Shown here: piece by piece, positions 14,199 through 24,436 of the stretch
Position numbering within the stretch: position 1 is the stretch's first letter
Layout: every line of letters starts with the position of its first letter
The notes under the pieces: model-generated
Told to the model about the DNA's origin: nothing
The model's database searches: none
Seen by the model: the letters and a program-made list of their open reading frames with translations, nothing else
Assembly (NCBI GenBank): GCA_003665825.1
Contig: QPFY01000009.1
Coordinates: 434,001 to 498,000 of the forward strand
Reading direction: 5' to 3'
DNA: 64,000 nucleotides
DNA from: Microbotryum silenes-acaulis
Taxonomy: Eukaryota; Basidiomycota; Microbotryomycetes; Microbotryales; Microbotryaceae
Position numbers and translations under genes: made by a program

Positions 14199-14933
14199 CA
14201 TGCCGTGCCGACCCCTCTCAGCAGTCAAGTGAGTACCTTTTCATTTCAAGCTCTTGGCAGTTTTTCCTCCCTACCCCTTTCCCCTTTCGCCAAGATGAGA
14301 ACCTTTTTAATCGTATCAAACTAGAGTCTCATAGTCGTGGGTGGGCCCAAGTTGGCAACCCATGGCACTGACTGACAACGGAATAATCTTCTCTCTGAGC
14401 ACCACATTTCTTCGCATCCTGCTTCACTTGGGGGCCTATTTTTATTTTCCGCTGGGGGTTGAACGATCAGACGGGCTGACCTACACATGACACGTCTTTG
14501 CGGTGTCGCCTTTCAGGTGTGCAGATTTCACTGTTGTGGTAGCGCATTGCACGAATCCCACGCGCGTTTCTCCATCCGTAAGTCGGCAGCAAACATGACA
14601 TTTGATTCGAACAAGCTCGTGATGATTAGCGAATTACCGCCTGCGAAACGACCTTCGTTAGCCCTCGTGCTTCCGACCCTTCTTGCCGTCCTTGATCCGA
14701 TCTGGTCTCTCGTTACCCGAGTGCTTGCGTGAGGGCAGCGAGGCGACCAAACTGGGTTCGAGGGTGCGGTGTGGGGCTCGGAGCACTTGGGCAGGGTCGT
14801 CTTCTATGATGTTACTACGCGGCAAATTTTGGCTGAGGCTTATTATACGAATCCCGACAACATGATCAAGACCCAGTACAATACGTTCCCCCATGTACTG
14901 ACTTGTGATGTTTCAACTCGATACCAGAACTGA
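14199..14933 (+). CDS. Possible small multi-exon gene, unrecognised
   Basis: Weak candidate. An ATG at about 14199 (MPCRPLSAVK) is followed by a good donor GTGAGTACC; an acceptor near 14518 leads to CADFTVVVAHCTNPTRVSPS and a donor GTAAGTCGG. A later segment (14760-14933) reads GAVWGSEHLGRVVFYDVTTR then QILAEAYYTNPDNMIKTQYN before a stop, and is protein-like. No family was recognised and the exon chain is not proven; it may equally be a decayed gene. Confidence 0.25.
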
Positions 14934-15890
14934 TCAGGACAGCTGCCTCCTGTTACGCTCGGCCATTCCCCACTTGGCTTTCGCGTGAGTCCTCTCCTCC
15001 TCCCCTCTCCCTAACTAGTCACCTCCACCTCCACTATTCCTTTCCCTGGGAGACGATGAGCCATTATCAATTTTTATCACGACGGTCTGCATGGCCCCCC
15101 CCCGCTTCCTCTCGGGAAACGAGGGGGGTAATCATGAAACCGCTCGCCTTCTAAACCTTTTTCGAGCATACTCTGATCCCCCTTCCTCCGACACCGTACC
15201 TTCTTCGTACCATTGCTTCGTGCCTTATTCGGTGGGATTTGGATACTGACGCTCGCAGTCGATCGTCATAGATCCCGCGACATGCTCGGATGTCTCTTCA
15301 GCTTTAGCGGTAAGAGTTCCACGCACAAGAGAGAGCGCATCCGTGCGCCGCCCCACTGGTCTCCGCGCCAGCCCTCCTAGCCTCTCCAGAGCGCTCAGCG
15401 TAGTTTTCCTAGCCTCGCTGGGGCGCTCAGCGCTCAGCGCCTCCAAGCTAGGCTTCGCTCTGCGTTGATTGCTGCTGCTCCTCTCGGTGATCTCCTACAA
15501 TTCGAATCTCACCTTACTCATGGCTGCACTGGTCCCTTCGGTTTTTCTCTCAAGCCCTGCTGCAACTGCAAGACATCCTTAGCTTGCTCAACAAACGCAC
15601 GGCGTAAGCGTTATCAAGAGAGTTGAACGTGCTTTAAGGGTCGATGTTGTGTCGCATGGGTCCCAATAGCGTGAGTCCTTCACATCGAGTGACATTTCTT
15701 CTTGTGGTCCATTCGGGTCTATTGGTTGTAATTATCACCACGAGTTCTCTCCCATGCGAACCATGCGAAACATCTTGCCTATGCAACGAATGAGCCGATG
15801 AGGTAAAAGCGCGGTCCTTGCGGACAACTACTGCGCACGAGGTATCGTCAACGAGTTTGGTGACATCGAACCAAAGGGATGTGACCTCCG
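14934..15890. other. Non-coding stretch, nothing identified
   Basis: No convincing coding frame. Around 15400-15440 there is a locally repetitive CGCTCAGCG / AGCGCTCAG motif. A C9 run occurs near 15091-15101. Confidence 0.35.
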
Positions 15891-16910
15891 CAGATTATCT
15901 GGTAACTCCGGTGCAATTCCGAGAAATCATACCTTTGTGGCCCCTCGGACACGTATTGAGAGCCCTGGGACCAAAGGCTCTAAATTCCAACTCTTCTGAG
16001 GGAACCGAGTGTCGTGTCGGGCAGTCTCTATGCTCTGCGGAAAGACGATCGGCATGAAAAAGGTGGACCCTAACCTGACGCAGGGTCAGAAGAGAGATTG
16101 GAACTACGAGTTTGTGAGGGTGGGACGCGGCCCTCAACCGAATCAACTCCTCACGATGGTGTGCGCAGAGGGCAAGACCGCCAAGAATGTGCGCAGAACG
16201 TACGGAACGAAGCGCCGAGCGCCGAGTCGGTGGAAAAATGTGGCCTTCACTTGACGAACCCATCGACATCAGTCTGTTCAAGGCAGCGGGCTTCCCCGAT
16301 ACGTTGGAGGGTGGCTCGGCGGTGGCGGTCGAGGTACGTATATGTCTGCTGACGGCCGCCGGTTGTGCACCAGTGGGCCGAGGCTGGCCGCTGCTGCGCG
16401 GGCTCTTACCACCGACATCACCTGAATCGTAGCTGTATCACATTGTCAGATGCTGCTGCAAGCCGAGGAAACCAAAGTGGGCAGATGGGGGATACTGTGG
16501 AGCCCGCCATAGTTTGTGCCGGGCGAACGATGTGAGCCGACTCAGGGGCGCCATTTGAGCAATCTGGGCGTCAGCGGCCACCCAGCGCTGACGACTTCGC
16601 ACACTGGTCTTCGTTCACAGTCGTGGAGCGCACCGATGCGTTCTTACTGTGCAGCTCTCTCTGCGCCTTGCACAACGATCCTTCTCAAGAGAACATGTGG
16701 CTTGCAAAAGAATCTATCATTGCCCTGCTCGTTGCGATCGTCTTGTCCGAGGCGTTCCCGGAGGACTACATAATCCCCGACCCAGATAGGGGAACTGTTG
16801 AGCGATCCGGATGTCGCCCACATTCTCCGGATCGCGCAACAGGTGAAGCTTCGCAGATGCGGTCAGCCAATGGACTGGAGCGAAGTCAAGGTGCGCGTCC
16901 ACGCTAATTA
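15890..16910 (+). pseudogene. Decayed member 1 of the kinase-like family (central region only)
   Basis: Recognised by alignment to the 17.96-20.23 kb gene at equivalent exon boundaries. An exon ends GGSAVAVE before a donor GTACGT (16333). The next exon after TTGTCAG reads MLLQAEETKVGRWGILWSPP, then TAG (16510-16512), then FVPGERC and a donor GTGAGCC. The sister gene has MLQIDAVAKGRFGLYWAAP, then TAT, in the same place with the same flanking introns. A third exon (about 16621-16800) has SIIALLVAIVLSEAFPEDY, matching the sister's LFAVLVAIFASFHPSYP. The in-frame TAG replacing Tyr and the lack of any kinase domain mark it as a remnant. The upstream open segment 16009-16254 probably belongs to its N-terminal region. 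Confidence 0.6.
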
Positions 16911-17958
16911 TTGAGTGTCCTAGCCCAATCCGCCATTAGAAACTAACTCACCAGCATCATGCTCCGCACAGAGTTTCCCAAAACTGGTCCGAGCCTTCGA
17001 CCTTTTTCAGTTCTGCTTGTCCATAGTGTTTCATCATCGTCGATGACCGTGTGCTTGCAACTACCCGGCGCAGCGTTCGTCGTTTCATCGTCCATTATCC
17101 ATCGTGTAGCATCTTTCAGCGTTCATTGCGCATGATTAGTCGTGCATCGTGCATCTTCCTGTTATCCTATTTTGCACAGGCTCCCAATTGTGACCAACTA
17201 GATCACGTTCCGCTTTGACCGAGTCACCAACAATAGTAGCACTCGCCTCCGCATTCATTCACCTGGTTTTTAAACCGCAAAGCACTTCAAGTGTTGAACA
17301 TCGGCCGAAAGGCACGACCAGATGGGTCGGCGCAAAGTCTTCTGAGGCAACTTCTTGCTCCGAGTCATGATGACGTTTGCGACTCAATCGATGAACTGTA
17401 AAGCCTCCAAGTGTTTTCAGATCATAGCTTTCAATAGCAGTACATTGATATTGGTGCCCAGGGATCCTTTGCAAGACAGAACGGAGGAGGCACGGCTAAG
17501 TAAGGCAGTGTAAGGCCTACTAGTCAAGCTGGCCCGCCCCCGGCCCAGCTCGGCGGGATCTGACGATCTGACGGGCAGAAGGCAAACCAGTTAGGGCCGG
17601 CTCGGGCAATGCTCCAGTGGCAGCTTCAGTGCAGATTCCAGCCTCGACTTTGCGCTGACCACGCATCCGTATTCGTCTCTTGCTTCGTCTTGTTGCGCGG
17701 TCGTCCACGATACACTGTTGGGTATCCACCGCTTACCTGTGCAGCTGTACCTACCGGGTCAAATCACCATCGAGCGCGACAGGCCAGTGGGGCGGTCGTA
17801 CCGATCTGGCTCGAACCTCGACATCAGCCGTGGCAGACGCCATATTCTTGTTGCGATAGGAGACCCGGTCCAGAGCCGGTTGCTCTTCGAGTACTCTCGT
17901 GCAACGCCCCAGACGGCCACGTTCGCATCAGATATCTGCAACGCGGGTGATCGTTCAA
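16911..17958. other. Region between family members, no clear gene
   Basis: No recognisable domain. A T/C-rich segment at 17020-17160 has repeated CATCGT-like words (TTCATCGT, CGTGCATCGT). It separates the pseudogene from the full-length relative downstream and may include that gene's promoter. Confidence 0.35.
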
Positions 17959-20229
17959 ATGAGCTCTTCCGCCCGTTCCTCGAAGGTGCAGCCGATGGGC
18001 AGGGCTCTATTAACGCTTCAAGACTTTCTGGAGCTCCCATTCCCGAACAAAACGCACCACGCTCGCAGTCTCGACTTGCTCGATTCGCTTGAGCGCTCCA
18101 CTTTCAACTCGGACCCGGCATCTGGAACGACACAAGGTGACTCCGCCTTCTGTCGCATGCCTGGGGAGAAGCTTCTGCGACTTGGGGCTGCGGTTGAAGA
18201 TCCGACTCTAATCGATCGAGTGACGCGAGGTCTACGACATGGTCTCGAAAGATCGACGACGGGGCCAGGAAGAGGGCTCTATGTACCGCTTCCCGAGATG
18301 GCGAAGCATCACCTGGAACGGGTTCTTGGCGAGGAGCTCCCATGGCCGGTCGGCAGCGCAGAATTAAGTCTCGAACGTCTCGGTATGTCCATCTCGGAGA
18401 TTGTTGAACCTATTGTGAGCGAACTGTACGAGGAGCGGGTGCGAATCGATCCCCGAGCACCCAACCCGACGATGGGACAGAAAGTGGAACAACCCCGAGC
18501 TCTGGTTGAGGGCGTCACAGGCAAGGTTTTGACCACGGTTGCCATCGACACGGCGACGCAACACATTCTCGAGTCCTTCTTTAGCCCAGAGGGTGTAGAC
18601 GCGGAGAGGTGGAGGCCGCCGGACTCCATGGGTAATGCACTCGGCATGCGGTTAGCCAAGGGACGCGTGGGCCGCACGATCCGATTGGGCGGCGGCTGCG
18701 CCATGGCGTTCACGGTCAGTGGACCCGGTCCTAGTAATGCGATGCGACGCACACCTCGAGCTCTCAATTGTGACGCACGCGTTTCAACAGATGATGCTAC
18801 AAATCGATGCCGTAGCGAAAGGTCGATTTGGACTTTACTGGGCTGCGCCTTATTTCATTTTGACCGAACTCGGTGAGTCTGCCCCGCATCATGATCGGGA
18901 GACAGCGTGCAGCAGCTCGCGGAATCCCGGCTGGCGCTGACCAGTTGACCCCACCGGTACCGAGCAGTCGAATTGGGAGGAAGATCGCACCTGCTGGTGA
19001 GCAAGGTGTGCTCATCGGTCGGCGCACGTGGCTCCTCGGACTCGAGCACGAACTTGTTCGCCGTCCTCGTCGCCATCTTCGCAAGTTTTCATCCCAGCTA
19101 TCCGATCGAAGGCCCCTCAAACGATTTCATGCTTACACTGCACGATGATGCGGCTGACCACGAGACGAACGCCGCCGCGGTGGCACTTCGACCTCTGTGC
19201 GCCCTCAAAGATACGGCGGCGCCTCTGCTCAAGGACGAAGAGGCGGTCATCGAGTTGAGGCACTTTCCTGGCACCGAAGTAAGCCGATCGCACATCTCCG
19301 CTTGTTTGTTGTTGGGACAGACCTTGGACCGTCTTCTGATCACTCCCTGTGTAGTGCAGATTGTCTGTGACGATGCTATAGACCGCGACTCGTGCATGCT
19401 CGCAATTCGGGTGGAGCTCGATTGCGCAGATGTGAGCACTCGCGCAGGCTCGGCACCGACCGTTCCCTTCTGCTTCTCCGCTCATCCTCTTGCATTCGGT
19501 GTGGGATCCTCCTGGTTCTTCTCCACCAGGCTCGGTGAAGCTTGGGACAAGGTCCCAGAAAGTCTGGTGTGGTTTGACGTGCCGGTCGCTGACGCGAGAA
19601 GACTTGATCGTCTCGATCTCGTGGCGCCAATCGGGCGCGGGCGGACGTGTACGGTATGGAAGGCACAGTGGTCGCGTGGTGCGGCAGCCGTCGATGCGCC
19701 CACGACATTGTCAGTCGGTCATGTTGCCGCAGAAGTAGCTATCGTCGCCAAAGTCGTTCCAGCCGAGTTCACGTCGTCGGTCGCCCGCGAGTACTTCATC
19801 TACACCACAGCGGTACTGCGGCTGTCCGCTGCTGCGCAGGCTCTCTTCCCAAAATTATATGGCCTATACCGCAGCGGATGGGACGGGGGTGGTTACATCC
19901 TTGTGATGGAAGATATTGGAAATCCCATCAAGCACGAAGAAATGTACTCCGATTCGTGTCTGGGACGGGACGCACGGTAAGTTCTCCCCACGTCGCCGCT
20001 GTCTCTCTGGCAAGCGCTGACGAGGCTTGGACATTTACGCTGCCGCACATTTAGAGCGGCTTTTCGTTTGCTGAGAGAGGAGGGTTTGTATCACGATGAT
20101 GAGAGTGGCGATAACGTGGCGTGTCGAACGGACGGTCGAATCTTCATCATCGATTGGGGGGAGGCGAGCTTTTCTTGGCACGACAAGTTCTCGACCCCAC
20201 CACGGCATTGTGCGCTTTCGCCAGAATGA
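17959..20229 (+). CDS. Kinase-like family member 2 (N-terminal conserved region plus protein-kinase-like domain)
   Basis: ATG at 17959 (MSSSARSSKVQPMGRALLTL). Exon 1 carries family segments DPTLIDRVTRGLRHGLE, EIVEPIVSELYEERVRID and LTTVAIDTATQHILESFF, ending GGCAMAFT before GTCAGT. Exon 2 is MMLQIDAVAKGRFGLYWAAP then YFILTELG. Later exons carry LFAVLVAIFASFHPSYP and a kinase fold: glycine loop IGRGRTCTVWKA, AKVVP lysine, REYFIY glutamate, hinge YILVMEDIGNP, catalytic loop HDDESGDN (HxDxxxxN), and IDWGEA in place of DFG (last exon about 20053-20229). About five to six exons. Intact as far as can be read; a phosphotransferase role is inferred from residues, the substrate unknown. No DExK-type motif is obvious in its central region. 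Confidence 0.7.
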
Positions 20230-20454
20230 CGAAAGTGGCTGTGATGTCGGCAAACTTGGCACCCATGCAATCACGTATCAGACTGTGTCATTAAGTCGCA
20301 TCCGCTCTCGTCTTGAATTACTCTTCGTTGTCGTGTCGTCACTCATATTGCAATGTGACCAAGCTTTCACTTTCAGTGCCACCCTGATCAAGATACTCAA
20401 GTTGGCAACGAAGCCGTGAACACTTTGGAGGTCTTTGTTACTTAGACACATTAT

Positions 20455-20592
20455 GGTTCCATCCAAGGCTTCCACCATGGTGACCAAGTGCCGCGCAATG
20501 TTCTGCTACGCGGGGATCGGCCCTTGTGTCTGATTGACTGAAATGTCACCACGCTCGACTTTGATCCGCGGTCGCGGCTGCCCAGGCGGCGC
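20455..20592 (+). pseudogene. Kinase-like family remnant 3 (catalytic loop only, nonsense mutation)
   Basis: Short piece that translates as HHGDQVPRNVLLRGDRP, LCLID, stop, NVTTLDFDPRSRLP. The almost identical stretch at 48105-48215 has Trp (TGG) where this copy has TGA, so the DFG-equivalent DWN motif is broken. HxD and the catalytic Asn are kept. It lies just before PRP38, as the 48 kb copy lies before a PRP38 remnant. Confidence 0.7.
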
Positions 20593-21008
20593 CTAAAATA
20601 AATACAAAGCATAGTTGCAACAGATTTTTAGTTCGAACACGCTATTGAGATGATCACTCTTTCTGCAGCACCGGCCACCCAACTCGCAGGGCTGACTCCG
20701 CGAGGAGATCCAAGTCCCTTACTCGAGGGCTTTGGTGCTGCGCATAATTCGAGACCGCCTCGGTCAACCGGCGACGGGGGCGGGCGATACCCTGGACACT
20801 ATATACGACCTACCTTTTTTCGCAGCTCGTCATAGGAATCTTGAGTGGGTCTGGACTGTTCAGCTGCACCTTGTTTCATAGACAAATTTCCTCCCAGCGA
20901 TACGATCCCTAGTCTGTTACGGCGCTTCTGGGCGTCTACCTCCCCTAAGTGCGATCCATTGCAACGCCTTTGCGCGCCCAGCTATTAAAGCAATGAAAAC
21001 CTACCACC
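20593..21008. other. Short intergenic region before the PRP38 3' end
   Basis: No gene seen. Presumed 3' UTR of PRP38 on the minus strand at its right edge. Confidence 0.35.
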
Positions 21009-22372
21009 TCAAACGTCCCCTTCGATCCTTTCCCCTTCCCCTTCCGGTGTCGGACTGCGACTGATATACCTCCCCTCATCCTCACTCCCCATACTCGGGC
21101 TCTTACTAACGAATCTACCCGTTTTGCCTTCCTCCCTCTCTTCCTCCTCCTCACTCCCCTCCGTCCAATACTCCGGTTCGGCCTCCTCCACTTCAGGGGA
21201 CATACTCATACTAGGTGAGCGGGACAAATACCTCCCTTGCTCACCTTCCACCTCCTCATCACTCCCCTCGTCACCCTCCCTCCTCTGAGCCTCTTCAGAA
21301 CTGACCACTCCCAATGCTCTACCTAGTTTCGATTTACGAGGTGCGAGACCTTCGGTCTCTTCCAATACGCGACGTTGGGTTAGACGGGGTAGTTGTATTT
21401 CGCATACGCGTTCTTCCGAGAGGAGTTGATCGCAGAATTCGTCGATGGTGGTGATGGAGTAGGCGCCGTCTGCATAGTTGGGTGGGGTGGGGTGGGGTAG
21501 GGGTGGAGACAAGCGTCAATCACGCGTCACTTGTGAGTTGTACAAGATCTCTGACGTACCCATTCCTCGTGTCCGTAATTTGCGATAGTCATCAAAGAGT
21601 GGTTCGAGTACCTCATAAACGTTGACAGGGTCGAACGTCAACCTCACATAAAACGCCGCCAGTGCTCTCAAATATCTGCTCGAAAATCCCCAGACACCCA
21701 AAACCCATCAGGCCTTGCACACTTCACCCCCCCTTCGTCTAAAAGAAACGCACTTGAACTCCTCGGCCCTGAGATACTCCAATATGATTTCGCGTTCGGG
21801 TTGAAGTTGCAGCAATTTGAGGGTGAGGCACATGAATTCCGTAGGTCGGGTGTTGGCGTACGTCCCGCCTAGGTATTGCAGTTTCAAGGCTTCGTCGATG
21901 ACGGTTGCGGCGTCGAGGGCGAAGCAATGTTCCTCTGTGGGGGGTCGGAGGAGGGTGGGGTCGTTAGTTGGGGAGGAGCGGACGAGAAGGGGGAGAGGGC
22001 TCAAGTGGGGTCGAGGCGAGGGTCGAAGAGAGGGAGGGGTAGAAGTGCCGAGAGAAAGAGTGGGGGTAGCTTGTGACGCACTCCAATATAATGAATCGTA
22101 TATCCTCGCTCGGATGACTTTCTCGATGAGGTACTGGGGTCAAGTTGAGGGTGCACAAAGGTGAGCTCAGGGTGCTCAGGCTCAGAGCAGCCGGTCGAGT
22201 TCACGTTGTAGGAGGTGGGAGGGGTGTCGTACCTGTGGATTTGTGCCATGGATCGAAAGGGCGCCTCGGATAGTGGTATTCGCCTAGATTGGAAGCATGA
22301 CGAGGTAGAGGATCAGCAGCAGCACGTGCAAGGTCAAGTCAGGTGGGGGACGAGGTCGAGTGAACTGACCAT
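21009..22372 (-). CDS. PRP38: Pre-mRNA-splicing factor Prp38
   Basis: Spliceosomal B-complex protein of the U4/U6.U5 tri-snRNP, acting in the nucleus. The first coding exon is only the ATG (22372-22370), followed by GTCAGT; exon 2 begins at 22283 with ANTTIRGALSIHGTNPQ, and exon 3 has YLIEKVIRARIYDSLYW. Later exons give CFALDAATVIDEALKLQYLG, MCLTLKLLQLQPEREIILEY, YLRALAAFYVRLTFDPVNVY and LEPLFDDYRKLR, then FCDQLLSEERVCEIQLPRLT. All are diagnostic of Prp38. The C-terminal tail is acidic with repeated SRSPS/SKSPS units, as in RS-like tails. About six exons. A decayed partial copy lies at 49.06-49.18 kb. Confidence 0.95.
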
Positions 22373-22739
22373 GGTTTTGTGGACTTAGCTCAGCTGTGGG
22401 TTGGATGATGACGACGAACAGGGGGACTGCTGATGATGAAGCACTGAGTGTACTTGCGAGTATGGTGGTCCGGCGTGAGTGCGTATGATATGGACCGAGA
22501 TGTCAACCGAGGAGGTTCACGCGCCCTGACTGACCTCCGCAAGCTCTCGACGGCCCAGCCTGGCCCAGCGCTGCGTCTCTGGCCAGTCCGAGGTCCGAGC
22601 GCAAGACCGCGACAAGCTCAAGGCCAGCTTCGACAGGCTTCAACCGCGCTTCTTCCTCCGTCCAGTACACTTGAATCCCGACTCGCGCTCATCCCACCCT
22701 TCTGGGTCGTGTCGAACACTCTCCGGTACTCACCTCGCC
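22373..22739. promoter_or_regulatory. Divergent promoter between PRP38 and bL27m
   Basis: 367 bp between divergent start codons. No clear TATA box. Assigned by arrangement only. Confidence 0.4.
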
Positions 22740-23490
22740 ATGTTGCGGTCCCTCTTCTCCTCCCTTGTACGACCGTCCCTCTCTCCTCTCCCTTCGACCT
22801 CCGTGATCCGATCCAGTTTCATCGATACGCCTCTACCAGGTACGCAACTACACCATCGTAGCGCAGCACACAGCCCGAACCATGCACACATAGCAAAGCT
22901 AAACTTTTGACATCTTGACAGGTCTCATCCAAGTCCGAACCGCTACCAAGCGTGGCGGTGGGTCGTCCAAAAACGGACGTAACTCGATCGGTAAACGTTT
23001 GGGCGTCAAGCGGTATGCAGGTCCGTCACAGACCAGATCACCTACGACTTCATTCTTTTCCAGTTCGATCTGACACTCTCTCTCCCTCCCTTCCCCATTC
23101 TCAGGCCAACTCGTCTCAGCCGGTTCCATTCTCGTTCGTCAACGAGGTACGACTTTCCACCCAGGTCAACACGTCGCAAAAGGCAAAGACCACACCTTAT
23201 TCGCCCTCGTCCCCGGGTTCGTTCACTACTACGCCGACCTAGTTCGCGGTAAAGAGAGGAGGTTGATTGGTATTTGCACGGAGGGGAGGGAGGAGAAGTT
23301 GCCGAGGGACGTCAAGGAGATGGGCAGGAGTCGCTACTTTGGATTGGTCGATGTCGAGAGGGTTAGAGGGGATTGGGAAGAGAGGGTGGAAGAGGGTGAG
23401 GATCTACAGGGTTTGATGCAGGAGGCGGTGGCGATGGGGTTGGCCGGCGAGCGGAGTACGGGCACGTCCGAGGGCAAAGTGCAGGCTTGA
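22740..23490 (+). CDS. MRPL27: Mitochondrial large-subunit ribosomal protein bL27m
   Basis: Nuclear-encoded mitoribosomal protein; the symbol follows human usage (yeast calls it MRP7). ATG at 22740 starts [18 protein letters not shown], an Arg/Ser-rich mitochondrial presequence without acidic residues. Exons 2-3 give the bL27 core: [71 protein letters not shown]. The C-terminal extension ([20 protein letters not shown] to SEGKVQA) is typical of fungal forms. Introns near 22840-22920 and 23020-23102. Frame intact. Confidence 0.93.
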
Positions 23491-23668
23491 TCGGATTTTC
23501 ACGGTAGAGGGAGGGAGTATGATAAGAAACGCAATACATGTTCTCAACACCTCGACACATGCACAGACGCTGGTATTGAGCCGGAGAAGAGCTTGAACAC
23601 AGGTGCAACCCGTATTCTCGAGACGGAAAAGTGTTATCGAGAATTCGCGAAAAGGCTCATAGTCCTGA
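23491..23668. other. Spacer between bL27m and the ALKBH1-like remnant
   Basis: Short non-coding stretch, probably the 3' UTR of bL27m. Confidence 0.35.
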
Positions 23669-23930
23669 TCATTTTTTCGTGTCCTGTTGCGTCAGGTCGA
23701 AGGTGCTGAATAGGTAGGGCGATGACGTTTCGGAGAGCATTCGGGGGATACCAATCACAAACGATGCGCCGAGGAGCGAGGAACAGGATCAGCATCGACA
23801 GATAGGAGACCCTTTTTCTTGCGTTTGTCTGATTCACTCTGATCGACAAAGGCTGTGGTGCCCGAATGTCCGACCCGGATAACAGGACACAACTTTGATC
23901 TCGAATTTCAGCGCCTGGACCAACCTGCTT
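23669..23930 (-). pseudogene. Remnant of an ALKBH1-like dioxygenase gene (C-terminal exons)
   Basis: On the minus strand a segment reads EIRDQSCVLLSGSDIR and, after an intron-like gap, GIPRMLSETSSPYLFSTFDL ending QQDTKK and stop at 23669. The intact gene at 49.28-51.02 kb has ELHSGDGLIMSG and GVPRILSDTLPPYLSSTLNL in the same order with an intron between. Upstream exons, including the HxD iron ligands, are missing, and the last coding part is cut short. It is a decayed partial copy, not a separate function. Confidence 0.7.
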
Positions 23931-24036
23931 GAAGTACCTGCCTGAGTGCAAAGTAACGTGCCGCGTCTATACAGATCGTCACTTGCCGCATCGATAGAGA
24001 CGTCGCGCCAGGACCAGCCACGACGCGCGCACTAGT

Positions 24037-24061
24037 CAGGGCTTCGCATTAGATCAGATAG
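24037..24061 (+). repeat. Left terminal inverted repeat of hAT copy 1
   Basis: 25 bp, exact reverse complement of 27726-27750. CAGGG start is typical of hAT ends. Confidence 0.95.
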
Positions 24062-24436
24062 ATGCCTATCTATATCTACACCTCCTATAACTATCGTTCA
24101 TCTATCTATATGGCCATAGATTATAGATAGACAGATACGCTTGGACGTAACTACGCAGATATCTAAAGCATCTGCCAGGAATACACATTGAGGAGACAGG
24201 TTGTCCATGGTCAGAGGGGTTCAAGCATATTCAAGAAGCATATCCGCTTAAGTTTCCAAGACCTTATCAAGTCATTGGCTTGGCTCCGAACGGTGTCGGT
24301 GAGACAGAGGCCGCCCTCCCGGCTGCTCGTTGTGCCCTACTAGTTCGGTCGGCTTCTATCTCGGAAGCGAAGCAAAACATTGCCTATCTTGAAGGCATGA
24401 CGCCTGAGGCCTGAGCTCCTGAAAGGAAATGGGCAA

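Noticed and set aside
13568..14371. 267-aa plus-strand frame opposite the LRR-like gene
   Set aside because: Its first part is antisense to an intact gene and the rest shows no conserved pattern.
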